A stretch of DNA of 23,835 nucleotides, taken from Streptomyces novaecaesareae (GTDB lineage: Bacteria; Actinomycetota; Actinomycetes; Streptomycetales; Streptomycetaceae). The stretch covers positions 1 to 23,835 of the forward strand of contig NZ_JNWQ01000098.1 in NCBI RefSeq assembly GCF_000716875.1. Direction: 5' to 3'. Of this stretch, positions 1-5,731 are shown one piece after another (position 1 is the first letter of the stretch; each line of letters starts with the position of its first letter). Made by a program: the position numbers and the translations under genes. The notes beneath the pieces are model-generated. The model worked only from the letters and a program-made list of their open reading frames with translations. It ran no database searches and was not told the DNA's origin.

Positions 1-23
1 GGCTTGGGGGGTGGGGTGGTCAT
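1..23 (-). CDS. Possible 5' end of a gene leaving the window
   Basis: An ATG at 23 to 21 on the minus strand is preceded by GGAGGGAG about 7 nt upstream, a good streptomycete ribosome binding site. Only seven codons (MTTPPPK) are visible before the window edge, so no function can be given. It would lie about 125 nt downstream of the XRE regulator on the same strand and could be its operon partner. The ribosome binding site is the only real support. Confidence 0.3.
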
Positions 24-147
24 GGTTCTGCTCCCTCCATGCGTGCGGTAGTTCCGCCTCGGTCAGCACGGTAGGGATTGAACTGGCCTGCCTTTCGCAG
101 GATTTCTCCGGTTTTCTCCTGTGAGCGGCGAGGCTTCCGCAGATTTC

Positions 148-990
148 TCAGCCGGGCGCCAGGGCCGAGCGGGCGCGGGCGATGAGGCGGTGTGCCGAAG
201 GGCCGTACACGGCCGCCGCGTGCTGCTTCTCCCAGACCTTCCGGTACAGCGCGATGTCGGACGGCTCGTCCAGCCACATCTCGGCGTTCCACGTCTCGAC
301 GGTCACGAACCTGTCGTCGTAGATCCAGAACCCGTGCTTCGGAATAACGGTCACCGGGGCGCCGAGTGGAACGATTCCCATCTCCACCGTGTCGAGGCCG
401 AGTAGGCCAACCAATCGGTCGAGTTGGGCTGCCAGGACATCAGGCGGGCAGATCTGCACGTACAGCGCAGCCTCGGCCATGATGAACCGGAAGCGCTTCG
501 CCGAATGGTAGAGAGACTCCTGGCGTTTCAAACGGGCCCGGACGCCTTCGTCGATGTCGCGCGGCCCACCATGGAGATTGCTCGCATGAGTCAGCACGTG
601 TCTGGCGTACTCGGCGATTTGGAAGATGCCCGGGACGATCGCAGGTTCGTAGCCGGTGGTCACTCTCGTCTCGCGGCTGTGGCTGACTCCGGCCTCCTGC
701 CGTACGCGATGGCCACCCGCCAGCACCCGAGTCCATCTCCGGTAGCGGGATTCGAGGCCTCGCAACCTTGCCTTCAGCTCTGGAGCCGCTTCCGGCCGCC
801 CGATCGCCTCAGCCCATGCTTGAAGATCTGCGGGGGTTGCCGTCTGCTTGCCGTTCTCCAGCTTCGACACCTTTGATGCCGGCCAACCCAGTCGTGCGGC
901 CAGGTCACGGCCGTTCACGCCCGCCTCGGAGCGCAACTCACGCAGTCGCGCTCCGAGGGACAATCGAGCCTGCTGGAAATCGGTACTCAC
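148..990 (-). CDS. XRE-family regulator with DUF5753 domain (Scr1/WhiJ type)
   Basis: A 280-aa DNA-binding regulator. Residues about 10-65 form an XRE-type helix-turn-helix (LGARLRELRSEAGVNGRDLA, then WPASKVSKLENGK). The rest matches the DUF5753 pattern: a central block around residue 115 (GYEPAIVPGIFQIAEYAR), RQESLY, FIMAEAALY and a C-terminal FWIYDD...VTVETWNAEMWL block. NCBI names such proteins Scr1 family TA system antitoxin-like regulators; studied members act in Streptomyces development and antibiotic control. The GTG start overlaps the stop of the 38-aa ORF by 4 nt (GTGA), so translation is probably coupled. No DUF397 partner is visible next to it, unlike the second regulator at 2860. 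Domain call is firm; the regulated genes are unknown. Confidence 0.9.
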   Translation of the reverse strand: MSTDFQQARLSLGARLRELRSEAGVNGRDLAARLGWPASKVSKLENGKQTATPADLQAWAEAIGRPEAAPELKARLRGLESRYRRWTRVLAGGHRVRQEAGVSHSRETRVTTGYEPAIVPGIFQIAEYARHVLTHASNLHGGPRDIDEGVRARLKRQESLYHSAKRFRFIMAEAALYVQICPPDVLAAQLDRLVGLLGLDTVEMGIVPLGAPVTVIPKHGFWIYDDRFVTVETWNAEMWLDEPSDIALYRKVWEKQHAAAVYGPSAHRLIARARSALAPG

Positions 991-1103
991 ACTCCGGACG
1001 CCACCTGCCGGCTGAACTCTCCGATGGGGATCGCGAAGTGGGTCTCGTAGAGGGTGGGGCAGTCGCCCGTCTCGCTGGTGCTGCCAAGGAACTTGAGCTT
1101 CAT
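987..1103 (-). CDS. 38-aa small protein coupled to the XRE regulator
   Basis: ATG at 1103 with GAGGGAG about 6 nt upstream; the stop overlaps the regulator start by 4 nt, which strongly supports translation. The peptide starts MKLKFLGSTSETGDCPTLYE. From memory, this N-terminus resembles short streptomycete proteins of about 60 aa that sit beside Scr1-type regulators and DUF6879 proteins. Here only 38 residues are present and the second half (HFAIPIGEFSRQVASGV) does not fit that pattern. It may be a shortened or remodelled copy whose main remaining role is to couple translation. Function unknown. Confidence 0.6.
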   Translation of the reverse strand: MKLKFLGSTSETGDCPTLYETHFAIPIGEFSRQVASGV

Positions 1104-1233
1104 GGATGGACTCCCTCTCGCTCGGTGGGACACCAGGATGCCGTCCACAGGGTGGTGCGCGGGGTGGTTCGGGCAGATTTCCAGACTGATGAGTGACGGC
1201 TCGACCCGAGGTGCCGGGTTGGCAAGTGGTGGA

Positions 1234-1737
1234 TCAGGCGGGACGGTAGTCGTCGTGCGGGACGGCCCGGGTCCAGACGGCGTCGAAGGCTCCGGCGCAG
1301 AGCTTCACCGTTGCGGCATCGGCGACCGGTTCGGTGTCGGTCCAGTTGCCGCTGCCGTCGAAGTGGTTGACCAGCAGGGTGCTGCCGTCGAAGAGCCAGA
1401 AGTCATTGCCGGGGAGTGCGAGGTCGGTCGCATTCCGGCGGGGCAACCAGCGGATGTCCTCGCCCGCGGCGATGTTGTGGTCCGAGGTGATGTCGTACTC
1501 GAAGCGGGTGTAGTCGCTCAGCGGCTCCGACACGATCCGCGCGCGCCGGACCGCGATGCCGCGAGCGGCGGCTTCGCGGACGAGACGGCGCCAGGCGGTC
1601 TCGTCACGGCCGTCCAGTTCGATCCGGCCTTCCTGCCAGGCGGCGAACACCGGGTCGTCGCGCATGTATCCGTCGCGCATCTCCAAGTGGACGGCGGAGC
1701 GCTGGGCCGCAGCGAAGAGTTGCTCAAAAGTCTGCAC
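1234..1737 (-). CDS. DUF6879 family protein
   Basis: A 167-aa soluble protein with a DUF6879 layout: an N-terminal FEQLFAAAQRSAVHLEMRDGY block, a middle RRARIVSEPLSDYTRFEYDI block, AGEDIRWLPR, then NDFWLFDGSTLLVNHFDGSG and a C-terminal FDAVWTRAVPHDDY. Such proteins of about 165-190 aa commonly sit beside XRE/DUF5753 regulators in streptomycetes; their biochemical role is not established. The start is a GTG at 1737 with GGAGG 9 nt upstream. The gene is 130 nt upstream of the 38-aa ORF on the same strand and may share its transcript. The strong conserved blocks make the family call good, the function open. Confidence 0.8.
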   Translation of the reverse strand: MQTFEQLFAAAQRSAVHLEMRDGYMRDDPVFAAWQEGRIELDGRDETAWRRLVREAAARGIAVRRARIVSEPLSDYTRFEYDITSDHNIAAGEDIRWLPRRNATDLALPGNDFWLFDGSTLLVNHFDGSGNWTDTEPVADAATVKLCAGAFDAVWTRAVPHDDYRPA

Positions 1738-1783
1738 TGCGCGTCACCTCCGGGAAGAGCTGGCCGTCGCTGATGAGGTTCAT
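1724..1783 (-). CDS. Possible 19-aa upstream ORF overlapping the DUF6879 start
   Basis: ATG at 1783, 19 codons (MNLISDGQLFPEVTRSADF), ending 14 nt inside the DUF6879 gene in another frame. It has an AAAGGG stretch about 9 nt upstream. It could be a leader that couples translation, or chance; the family was not recognised. Confidence 0.25.
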   Translation of the reverse strand: MNLISDGQLFPEVTRSADF

Positions 1784-1881
1784 GGCTGGGCCCTTTGGAA
1801 CGGGATGGGGGATTCAGGATGTCGTTCACTGGCCGGACCGCGCGGCACTTTGCGCAGATCTTCACGCCAAGGGGTGAGCGC

Positions 1882-1918
1882 ACGGGCCGCGCCCCGGGGT
1901 GATCGGGGTGCGGCCCGT
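1882..1918 (-). terminator. Stem-loop terminator after the RsbW-like operon
   Basis: Two 14-nt arms (1882-1895 and 1905-1918) pair along their full length with one G-T wobble, around a 9-nt loop. No T-run follows, which is usual in streptomycetes. It lies 8 nt past the stop of the 30-aa ORF and ends the minus-strand unit that starts at 2631. Confidence 0.7.
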
Positions 1919-1925
1919 TGTGCGG

Positions 1926-2018
1926 TCAGGCGGGGGTGGGGCGGAGATGCTGGGTGCGAGCCTCGCCGAGGGCGCCGAGGAGGGCGGCCAGGAGGTTGAG
2001 GGTCAGGAGTTCGAGCAT
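1926..2018 (-). CDS. Possible 30-aa leucine-rich small protein
   Basis: ATG at 2018 overlaps the 3' end of the 89-aa gene by 16 nt in another frame and stops 8 nt before the terminator hairpin, so it fills the space between gene and terminator. The peptide begins MLELLTLNLLAALLGALGEA, a likely amphipathic or hydrophobic helix, and ends RPTPA. No clear ribosome binding site is present, so it would depend on coupling. It was not recognised. Alternatively it reflects a frame change relative to a longer ancestral C-terminus of the 89-aa protein. Confidence 0.3.
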   Translation of the reverse strand: MLELLTLNLLAALLGALGEARTQHLRPTPA

Positions 2019-2272
2019 CGGTGGTGGGCGTCCCGGTTGCGCTTGTACTCGCGGAGGAGCGCGAGGAGGTTGATCAGGGTGCTGGCCGGGATGTTGCCGA
2101 GGTTGATGAGGCGCAGACCGTGGAGGTTGGTCTCACCCGGGGCGGCGGAGGGCCAGGGGAGGCCGAACTCGCGTCCTTCGGTGCGGAGTTCGATGATCAG
2201 CTCGGAGAGTTGGCGGATGGTGAGGTGGAGCAGGGCCGGGTCCGCCGGGTGGATGGGGTGGTGGGCGCTCAC
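2003..2272 (-). CDS. 89-aa protein coupled to the RsbW-like ATPase
   Basis: The GTG start at 2272 overlaps the ATPase stop by 4 nt (GTGA), which sets the start and implies coupled translation. The 89-aa product is predicted mostly helical: residues about 13-32 (LLHLTIRQLSELIIELRTE) and about 53-79 (LRLINLGNIPAS then TLINLLALLREYKRNR). There is no signal peptide, cysteine motif or catalytic motif. I do not recognise a family. Tight pairing with an anti-sigma-like kinase suggests a partner or regulator of that protein, which is inference only. Confidence 0.7.
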   Translation of the reverse strand: MSAHHPIHPADPALLHLTIRQLSELIIELRTEGREFGLPWPSAAPGETNLHGLRLINLGNIPASTLINLLALLREYKRNRDAHHRCSNS

Positions 2273-2631
2273 ACGGCACCGTCCAACTCGAACCAGATGG
2301 TTTTGCCGAGCTGCTGGGGGTCGACGCCCCAACGGTGGGTGAGGCCGGCGACCAGCTGGAGGCCCCGGCCGGACTCGGCGAGGACGGAGAGGGGCTGATC
2401 CTCCGGGAGGCTCGGGCTGCGGTCGGAGACGGTGACCCGGAGGGTGTTGGAGAGGAAGAGGATGAGGACGACCGGGGAGGTCGTGTTCGCGTGCCGCCAG
2501 GCGTTGACGATCAGTTCGACCATGGCGAGTTCGGCGTCCGCGATGGAGGAGGGCGGCCACCCCGCGCGGGTCATGCCGTCGCGCAGGGCGTCGCGGGAGA
2601 GGGTGAGGGAAGGGGAGTTGAGGTTGCGCAC
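2269..2631 (-). CDS. RsbW-like ATP-binding protein (HATPase_c)
   Basis: A 120-aa protein of the GHKL/HATPase fold used by anti-sigma factor kinases such as RsbW and SpoIIAB. The N-box is visible at about residues 37-50 (AELAMVELIVNAWRHA, with the Mg-binding Asn), then VTVSDRSPSLP (G1-like, Asp but no DxGxG) and SGRGLQLVAGLTHRWGVD (G2-like). A C-terminal KTIWFEL strand closes the fold. The chosen start is a GTG at 2631 with GGGAG 6 nt upstream; a longer in-frame extension reaches 2814 but lacks family resemblance. It is divergent from the second XRE regulator, the same arrangement as in whiJ-type loci, where it is thought to act with the regulator and DUF397 protein rather than on a sigma factor. 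Confidence 0.85.
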   Translation of the reverse strand: MRNLNSPSLTLSRDALRDGMTRAGWPPSSIADAELAMVELIVNAWRHANTTSPVVLILFLSNTLRVTVSDRSPSLPEDQPLSVLAESGRGLQLVAGLTHRWGVDPQQLGKTIWFELDGAV

Positions 2632-2761
2632 AGGGGTCTCCCGAAGGGGGAAAGGGTGAGACCGGCGGATGCGTCGCCGTGAACGTGCCCACTGGGCATG
2701 GGTGTTCTTCGGTGCCCGAGCGGCGCTTCTGACGATCCGTTCGGTGATCGGTGCATCACAG

Positions 2762-2792
2762 ACTGTAGGGCATCGTGGCTCACATGTGCCAC
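2762..2792. promoter_or_regulatory. Putative -10 box and palindromic operator in the divergent region
   Basis: On the minus strand TACAGT (2767-2762) fits a vegetative -10 for the RsbW-like operon. Just upstream lie two overlapping palindromes: GTGGC/GCCAC arms (2775-2779 and 2788-2792) and the perfect octamer CACATGTG (2781-2788). A factor bound here would cover the -35 region. The XRE regulator next door is the obvious candidate, but that is inference. Confidence 0.35.
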
Positions 2793-2845
2793 CTAATCCG
2801 GAAACATGGTCCACCAGCAGGCGCTGGACTGTTGACTGGGTGGCG

Positions 2846-2851
2846 TAGATG
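2846..2851 (+). promoter_or_regulatory. Possible -10 of a leaderless promoter
   Basis: TAGATG ends 8 nt before the ATG at 2860, which would put the transcript start at or near the start codon. No ribosome binding site precedes that ATG, which agrees with leaderless translation. No convincing -35 was found. Confidence 0.3.
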
Positions 2852-2859
2852 CTTGGGCC

Positions 2860-3711
2860 ATGCCACCACGTACCACCCCATCAGCCCGGCAGGAACGGTT
2901 GGGCATCGAGCTGCGGAAGATGCGAGACAGCGCCCGCCAGACGACCGCCCAGGCCGCAGCTGTCTTCGGACTGGATCGCACGAAGATCACTCAGGTTGAG
3001 AAGGGGCACTACCCGATCACGGCCGAGCGAGTCCGCGCACTCGCCGAAGCCTTCGGCGAGACCGACGCCGCGTACATCGAGGCTCTTGCAGCCATGGCCG
3101 AGGACAGGCGAAAGGGCTGGTGGGACGAGTATCGAGGCTTCGTTCCGCAGGGGTTTCTCGACATCTGCGAGTTTGAGCACCACGCAAAGGGCATGTACTC
3201 CTACCAAATTTGCCACCCGCCAGGCCCCATGCAGTCGGAGCGCTACAGTCGCGCGATCTTCCAGGACAATCAGGTCCAGCTGACCCCGCGCGTCGTGGAG
3301 ACGCGTGTTGAGCAACGAATGCTGCGATCCGAGATGTTGATGGCGAAAGGCACCCAGCCATACACGGCGATCGTGCACGAGGCGGCTCTCCGCATGCAGT
3401 TCGGCGGCCGGGACGTGGCACGGGAACAACTGGACTGGATGCTGGAGTTGTCCCAGCTGCCACATGTCACGCTTCGAGTGATCAGCTTCGCGGCTGGAGG
3501 CTTCAAGGGACCTGGCCAGGCGATCAATTACGCGAACGGGCCCGTACCCAGGCTCGACACCGTCAGCTACGACTCCATGGAGGGGCCGATCTTCCTCCAC
3601 CTGGCTGAGCACCTGAAGGAGTACCGTACGGTCGTTGAACAGATGACTGACAGGTCTCTCTCGGTTGAGGGCTCCCGTGATCTGATCGCGAAGGTCAAGA
3701 AGGAGATATAG
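2860..3711 (+). CDS. XRE-family regulator with DUF5753 domain (WhiJ/Scr1 type)
   Basis: A 283-aa regulator. An XRE helix-turn-helix spans residues about 14-66 (LGIELRKMRDSARQTTAQAA, then LDRTKITQVEKGHYPI and VRALAEAFG). DUF5753 follows: WWDEYRG, FLDICEFEHHAKGMYSYQI, a TPRVVETRVEQRMLRSEML helix, YTAIVHEAALRMQFGG, LPHVTLRVISFAAGG and a C-terminal DTVSYDSMEGPIFLHL block. It is followed after 3 nt by a DUF397 gene and is divergent from an RsbW-like ATPase, matching the gene order of the whiJ locus in Streptomyces, where the regulator represses developmental genes until modulated by its small partner. Residue blocks differ from the regulator at 148-990, so this is not a recent tandem duplicate. 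Confidence 0.9.
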   Translation: MPPRTTPSARQERLGIELRKMRDSARQTTAQAAAVFGLDRTKITQVEKGHYPITAERVRALAEAFGETDAAYIEALAAMAEDRRKGWWDEYRGFVPQGFLDICEFEHHAKGMYSYQICHPPGPMQSERYSRAIFQDNQVQLTPRVVETRVEQRMLRSEMLMAKGTQPYTAIVHEAALRMQFGGRDVAREQLDWMLELSQLPHVTLRVISFAAGGFKGPGQAINYANGPVPRLDTVSYDSMEGPIFLHLAEHLKEYRTVVEQMTDRSLSVEGSRDLIAKVKKEI

Positions 3712-3714
3712 CCG

Positions 3715-3900
3715 ATGGAGAACCGCGCCTGGATTCGGCCGAGTGCATGCTCCAATGCAAGCAACTGCCCGGAGGTATCAGTCACCTCTGACACCGTCTA
3801 CGTCCGAAGCAGCCTTCGACCCGAGGCGATCGCCCAACTCGATGTCAGCGAATGGCGTGACCTCGTCTCCGCCATCCGTGCCGGGGAGTTCGACGTCTGA
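3715..3900 (+). CDS. DUF397 small protein (partner of XRE/DUF5753 regulator)
   Basis: A 61-aa protein with the DUF397 pattern: Trp at residue 6 in AWIRPSACSNASNCPEV (usually W.KSSYS...NCVEV), VYVRSSLRPEA (usually VRDSK.P) and a C-terminal WRDLVSAIRAGEFDV. The canonical SSYS and RDSK motifs are degenerate here, with IRPSACS and VRSS in their place. The start lies 3 nt after the regulator stop, so the two are one operon. DUF397 proteins (AbaA-OrfD type) are thought to bind and modulate the cognate WhiJ-like regulator; some databases label them toxin-like. Confidence 0.85.
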   Translation: MENRAWIRPSACSNASNCPEVSVTSDTVYVRSSLRPEAIAQLDVSEWRDLVSAIRAGEFDV

Positions 3901-3910
3901 CGTAAGCCAA

Positions 3911-3943
3911 AGGGGCGGGCCGTTCGTCGAACGGCCCGCCCCT
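3911..3943. terminator. Bidirectional terminator between convergent genes
   Basis: A perfect 15-bp inverted repeat (arms 3911-3925 and 3929-3943) with a 3-nt GTC loop sits 10 nt after the DUF397 stop and 3 nt after the serine hydrolase stop on the other strand. It can serve both transcripts. Confidence 0.9.
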
Positions 3944-3946
3944 CCC

Positions 3947-5449
3947 TCACGCCGCCTTCGCCGTGGCCCGCACACCGAAGTGCACGTACCGGCTGCCGTC
4001 AGCCAGCGCGTAGAACACCACCGGTATCCACGCGTCCTTCTCGTTCCGCCGCCCCGCGAACACGGTCTTCGTCGGCGTGTGCGACACCGCCGTCAGCTCC
4101 CACACCAGCGGGTCGAACGTCCCCGCGAGGCCATCGGCCCCCTCGTACGTGAGCCGCAGCCCGTTCTCCGCCTCGGCGATCGTCATCAGGAAGCCCTCGC
4201 GCTTGTACCTCCCGACGAACTCCCCGACCTCGACCGCCACCGGCTCGGCCGGCGGCTCGAACCCGGGCATCGTCACGCCCGCGAACTCCGCCGACAGGTC
4301 CCTGCACAGCGCCTCGAACACCTTGGGTGCCGCTCCCCCGCCGTTCGTGAGCAGCACCACCGCGACGCCCTTCTCCGGTATCGCCCGCAGGTACGCCAGC
4401 TGCCCGAACGTGCTGCCGTCGTGGCCGAACCCGCGGACGCCGTCCCACTCGAACAGTCCCCAGCCGAGACCCCAATGGGCCCCCAGGAACCACTGGTCGG
4501 GCATCTCGACCTCGCGGTTCAGCATCGCCTCGACGACCGCCACCGGCAGCACCCGCGTCCCGTCCGGTGCGACGCCGCCGTCCACGAACAGCCGGGCGAA
4601 CCGGGCGACATCGGCCGCCGTCGCGCAGATCCCGCCGTACGGGCCGGCCGAGCGGGGCAGCATGTTCCACAGCGGCGTGGGCACCGGCTCCTCGCCAGGG
4701 TCGGCCATGTGCCCCATGGCGGCCCGGAAGCGCAGCACCTCCTCCGGCAGGGTCATGGTGTGCTCCAGCCCGAGCGGGCCGGTCAGCAGTTCCCTGAGCG
4801 CCTCGTCCCACGTGCCGCCGGTCACGACCTCGACGATTCGGCCGAGGACGTTGTACGCGGTGCTGGAGTAGGAGACCGTCGCCCCGGGCGGGTTGGTGAG
4901 TCCGACCGTCCGCACCCCCTCGATGTAGCGGGCCAGGCAGTCGTCCCCGCGGCCGGTGTCGTTGACGTAGTCGCCCTCGATGCCGCTGGTGTGGTTGAGG
5001 AGTTGACGCGGCGTGATGGTCCGGCTCGCCTCCTCGTCGGCGATCGCGAACTCGGGCAGGACGTCGACCACCGGGGCGTCGAGGTCCAGCTTTCCGGCCT
5101 CCGCGAGCAGCACCACCATCGCGGCGGTGTAGCCCTTGCTGACGGAGCCGATCTGGAACACGGAGTCGGTGGTCACGGTGACGCCGGTCTCCGAGTGCAG
5201 GATGCCGGAGGCCAGTTCGTGGATCTCACCGTCGGCGAGCACGGCCAGGGTGGCGCCGTGGATGCGGTGGGCGGCGAGCAGTTCGTCGAGCCGGGCCTGC
5301 CAGCGGACGGTGTCGAAGGCCGGTGCCTCCTCGGGCACGCCCAGCGCGCGGTTGACCGTGCGGGCGACGTCCCGCTCCGTCCGCTCCAGGAGCTTGGCCA
5401 CCTCCTGGTCGACGACCTTGGACAGTTCGCGGCTCAGGCTTTCCGTCAT
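3947..5449 (-). CDS. Serine hydrolase, beta-lactamase/class C fold
   Basis: A 500-aa protein of the beta-lactamase/DD-peptidase/esterase superfamily. The nucleophile motif SxxK is S102-V-S-K105 in QIGSVSKGYTAA. The second motif is Y194-S-S (TVSYSSTAYN), and the KTG equivalent is H343-D-G (GFGHDGSTFG). LLNHTSGI at about 151-157 is typical of this group. A C-terminal beta-rich domain (about 390-500) follows. There is no signal peptide, so it appears cytoplasmic, fitting an esterase or peptidase more than a secreted beta-lactamase. The start is the ATG at 5449 with GAGGGAG 5-6 nt upstream; a frame-open extension to 5572 looks noncoding. Substrate unknown. Confidence 0.9.
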   Translation of the reverse strand: MTESLSRELSKVVDQEVAKLLERTERDVARTVNRALGVPEEAPAFDTVRWQARLDELLAAHRIHGATLAVLADGEIHELASGILHSETGVTVTTDSVFQIGSVSKGYTAAMVVLLAEAGKLDLDAPVVDVLPEFAIADEEASRTITPRQLLNHTSGIEGDYVNDTGRGDDCLARYIEGVRTVGLTNPPGATVSYSSTAYNVLGRIVEVVTGGTWDEALRELLTGPLGLEHTMTLPEEVLRFRAAMGHMADPGEEPVPTPLWNMLPRSAGPYGGICATAADVARFARLFVDGGVAPDGTRVLPVAVVEAMLNREVEMPDQWFLGAHWGLGWGLFEWDGVRGFGHDGSTFGQLAYLRAIPEKGVAVVLLTNGGGAAPKVFEALCRDLSAEFAGVTMPGFEPPAEPVAVEVGEFVGRYKREGFLMTIAEAENGLRLTYEGADGLAGTFDPLVWELTAVSHTPTKTVFAGRRNEKDAWIPVVFYALADGSRYVHFGVRATAKAA

Positions 5450-5624
5450 GTGCTCTCCCTCGTGGTCACGACGGTTCGGTGCGGCAGCGGTGGGCCCGGG
5501 CGCGCCCGCGCCCCGATCAGCCCCGCCGGACTGACCGTCAACTCCCCCGTGGCATACGGAACCAGGCCTCACCCCCGGCGCGGTCCGATGCTGCCGATCA
5601 TGACACTAGCGCGATCACGAGCTT

Positions 5625-5643
5625 TTTCAAACGCCGTTTGAAA
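5625..5643. promoter_or_regulatory. Perfect 9-bp-arm palindrome, candidate operator
   Basis: Arms 5625-5633 (TTTCAAACG) and 5635-5643 (CGTTTGAAA) surround a single central base. AT-rich palindromes of this size with one central base resemble TetR-family operators and stand out in this GC-rich sequence. It lies between the divergent serine hydrolase and Imm49-like genes; no TetR gene is in the window. The rest of 5450-5731 shows no gene. Confidence 0.5.
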
Positions 5644-5731
5644 CCTGGCGTCCGTCCATCGCCCCCGCGCCGAACGCTGTCAGCCCCCGCGTCTAGGCTG
5701 GCGACCAAGCAAGGGAACAAGGAGCAGAGCT

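Noticed and set aside
30..120. Possible tRNA, because of a GTTCAATCCC-like T-loop on the minus strand
   Set aside because: The flanking bases do not pair into a 5-bp T-stem and no acceptor stem or anticodon arm can be placed.
2632..2814. Longer N-terminus of the RsbW-like ATPase starting at 2814
   Set aside because: The extension has no family resemblance, crosses a candidate promoter and operator, and the internal GTG at 2631 has a proper ribosome binding site.
148..3900. Classical toxin-antitoxin loci
   Set aside because: Databases tag XRE/DUF5753 and DUF397 as antitoxin-like and toxin-like, but studied members are developmental regulators and partners. No catalytic toxin motif is visible.
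5450..5572. Longer N-terminus of the serine hydrolase starting at 5572
   Set aside because: The extension is Gly/Pro/Arg-rich and lacks a ribosome binding site, while the ATG at 5449 has a good one.
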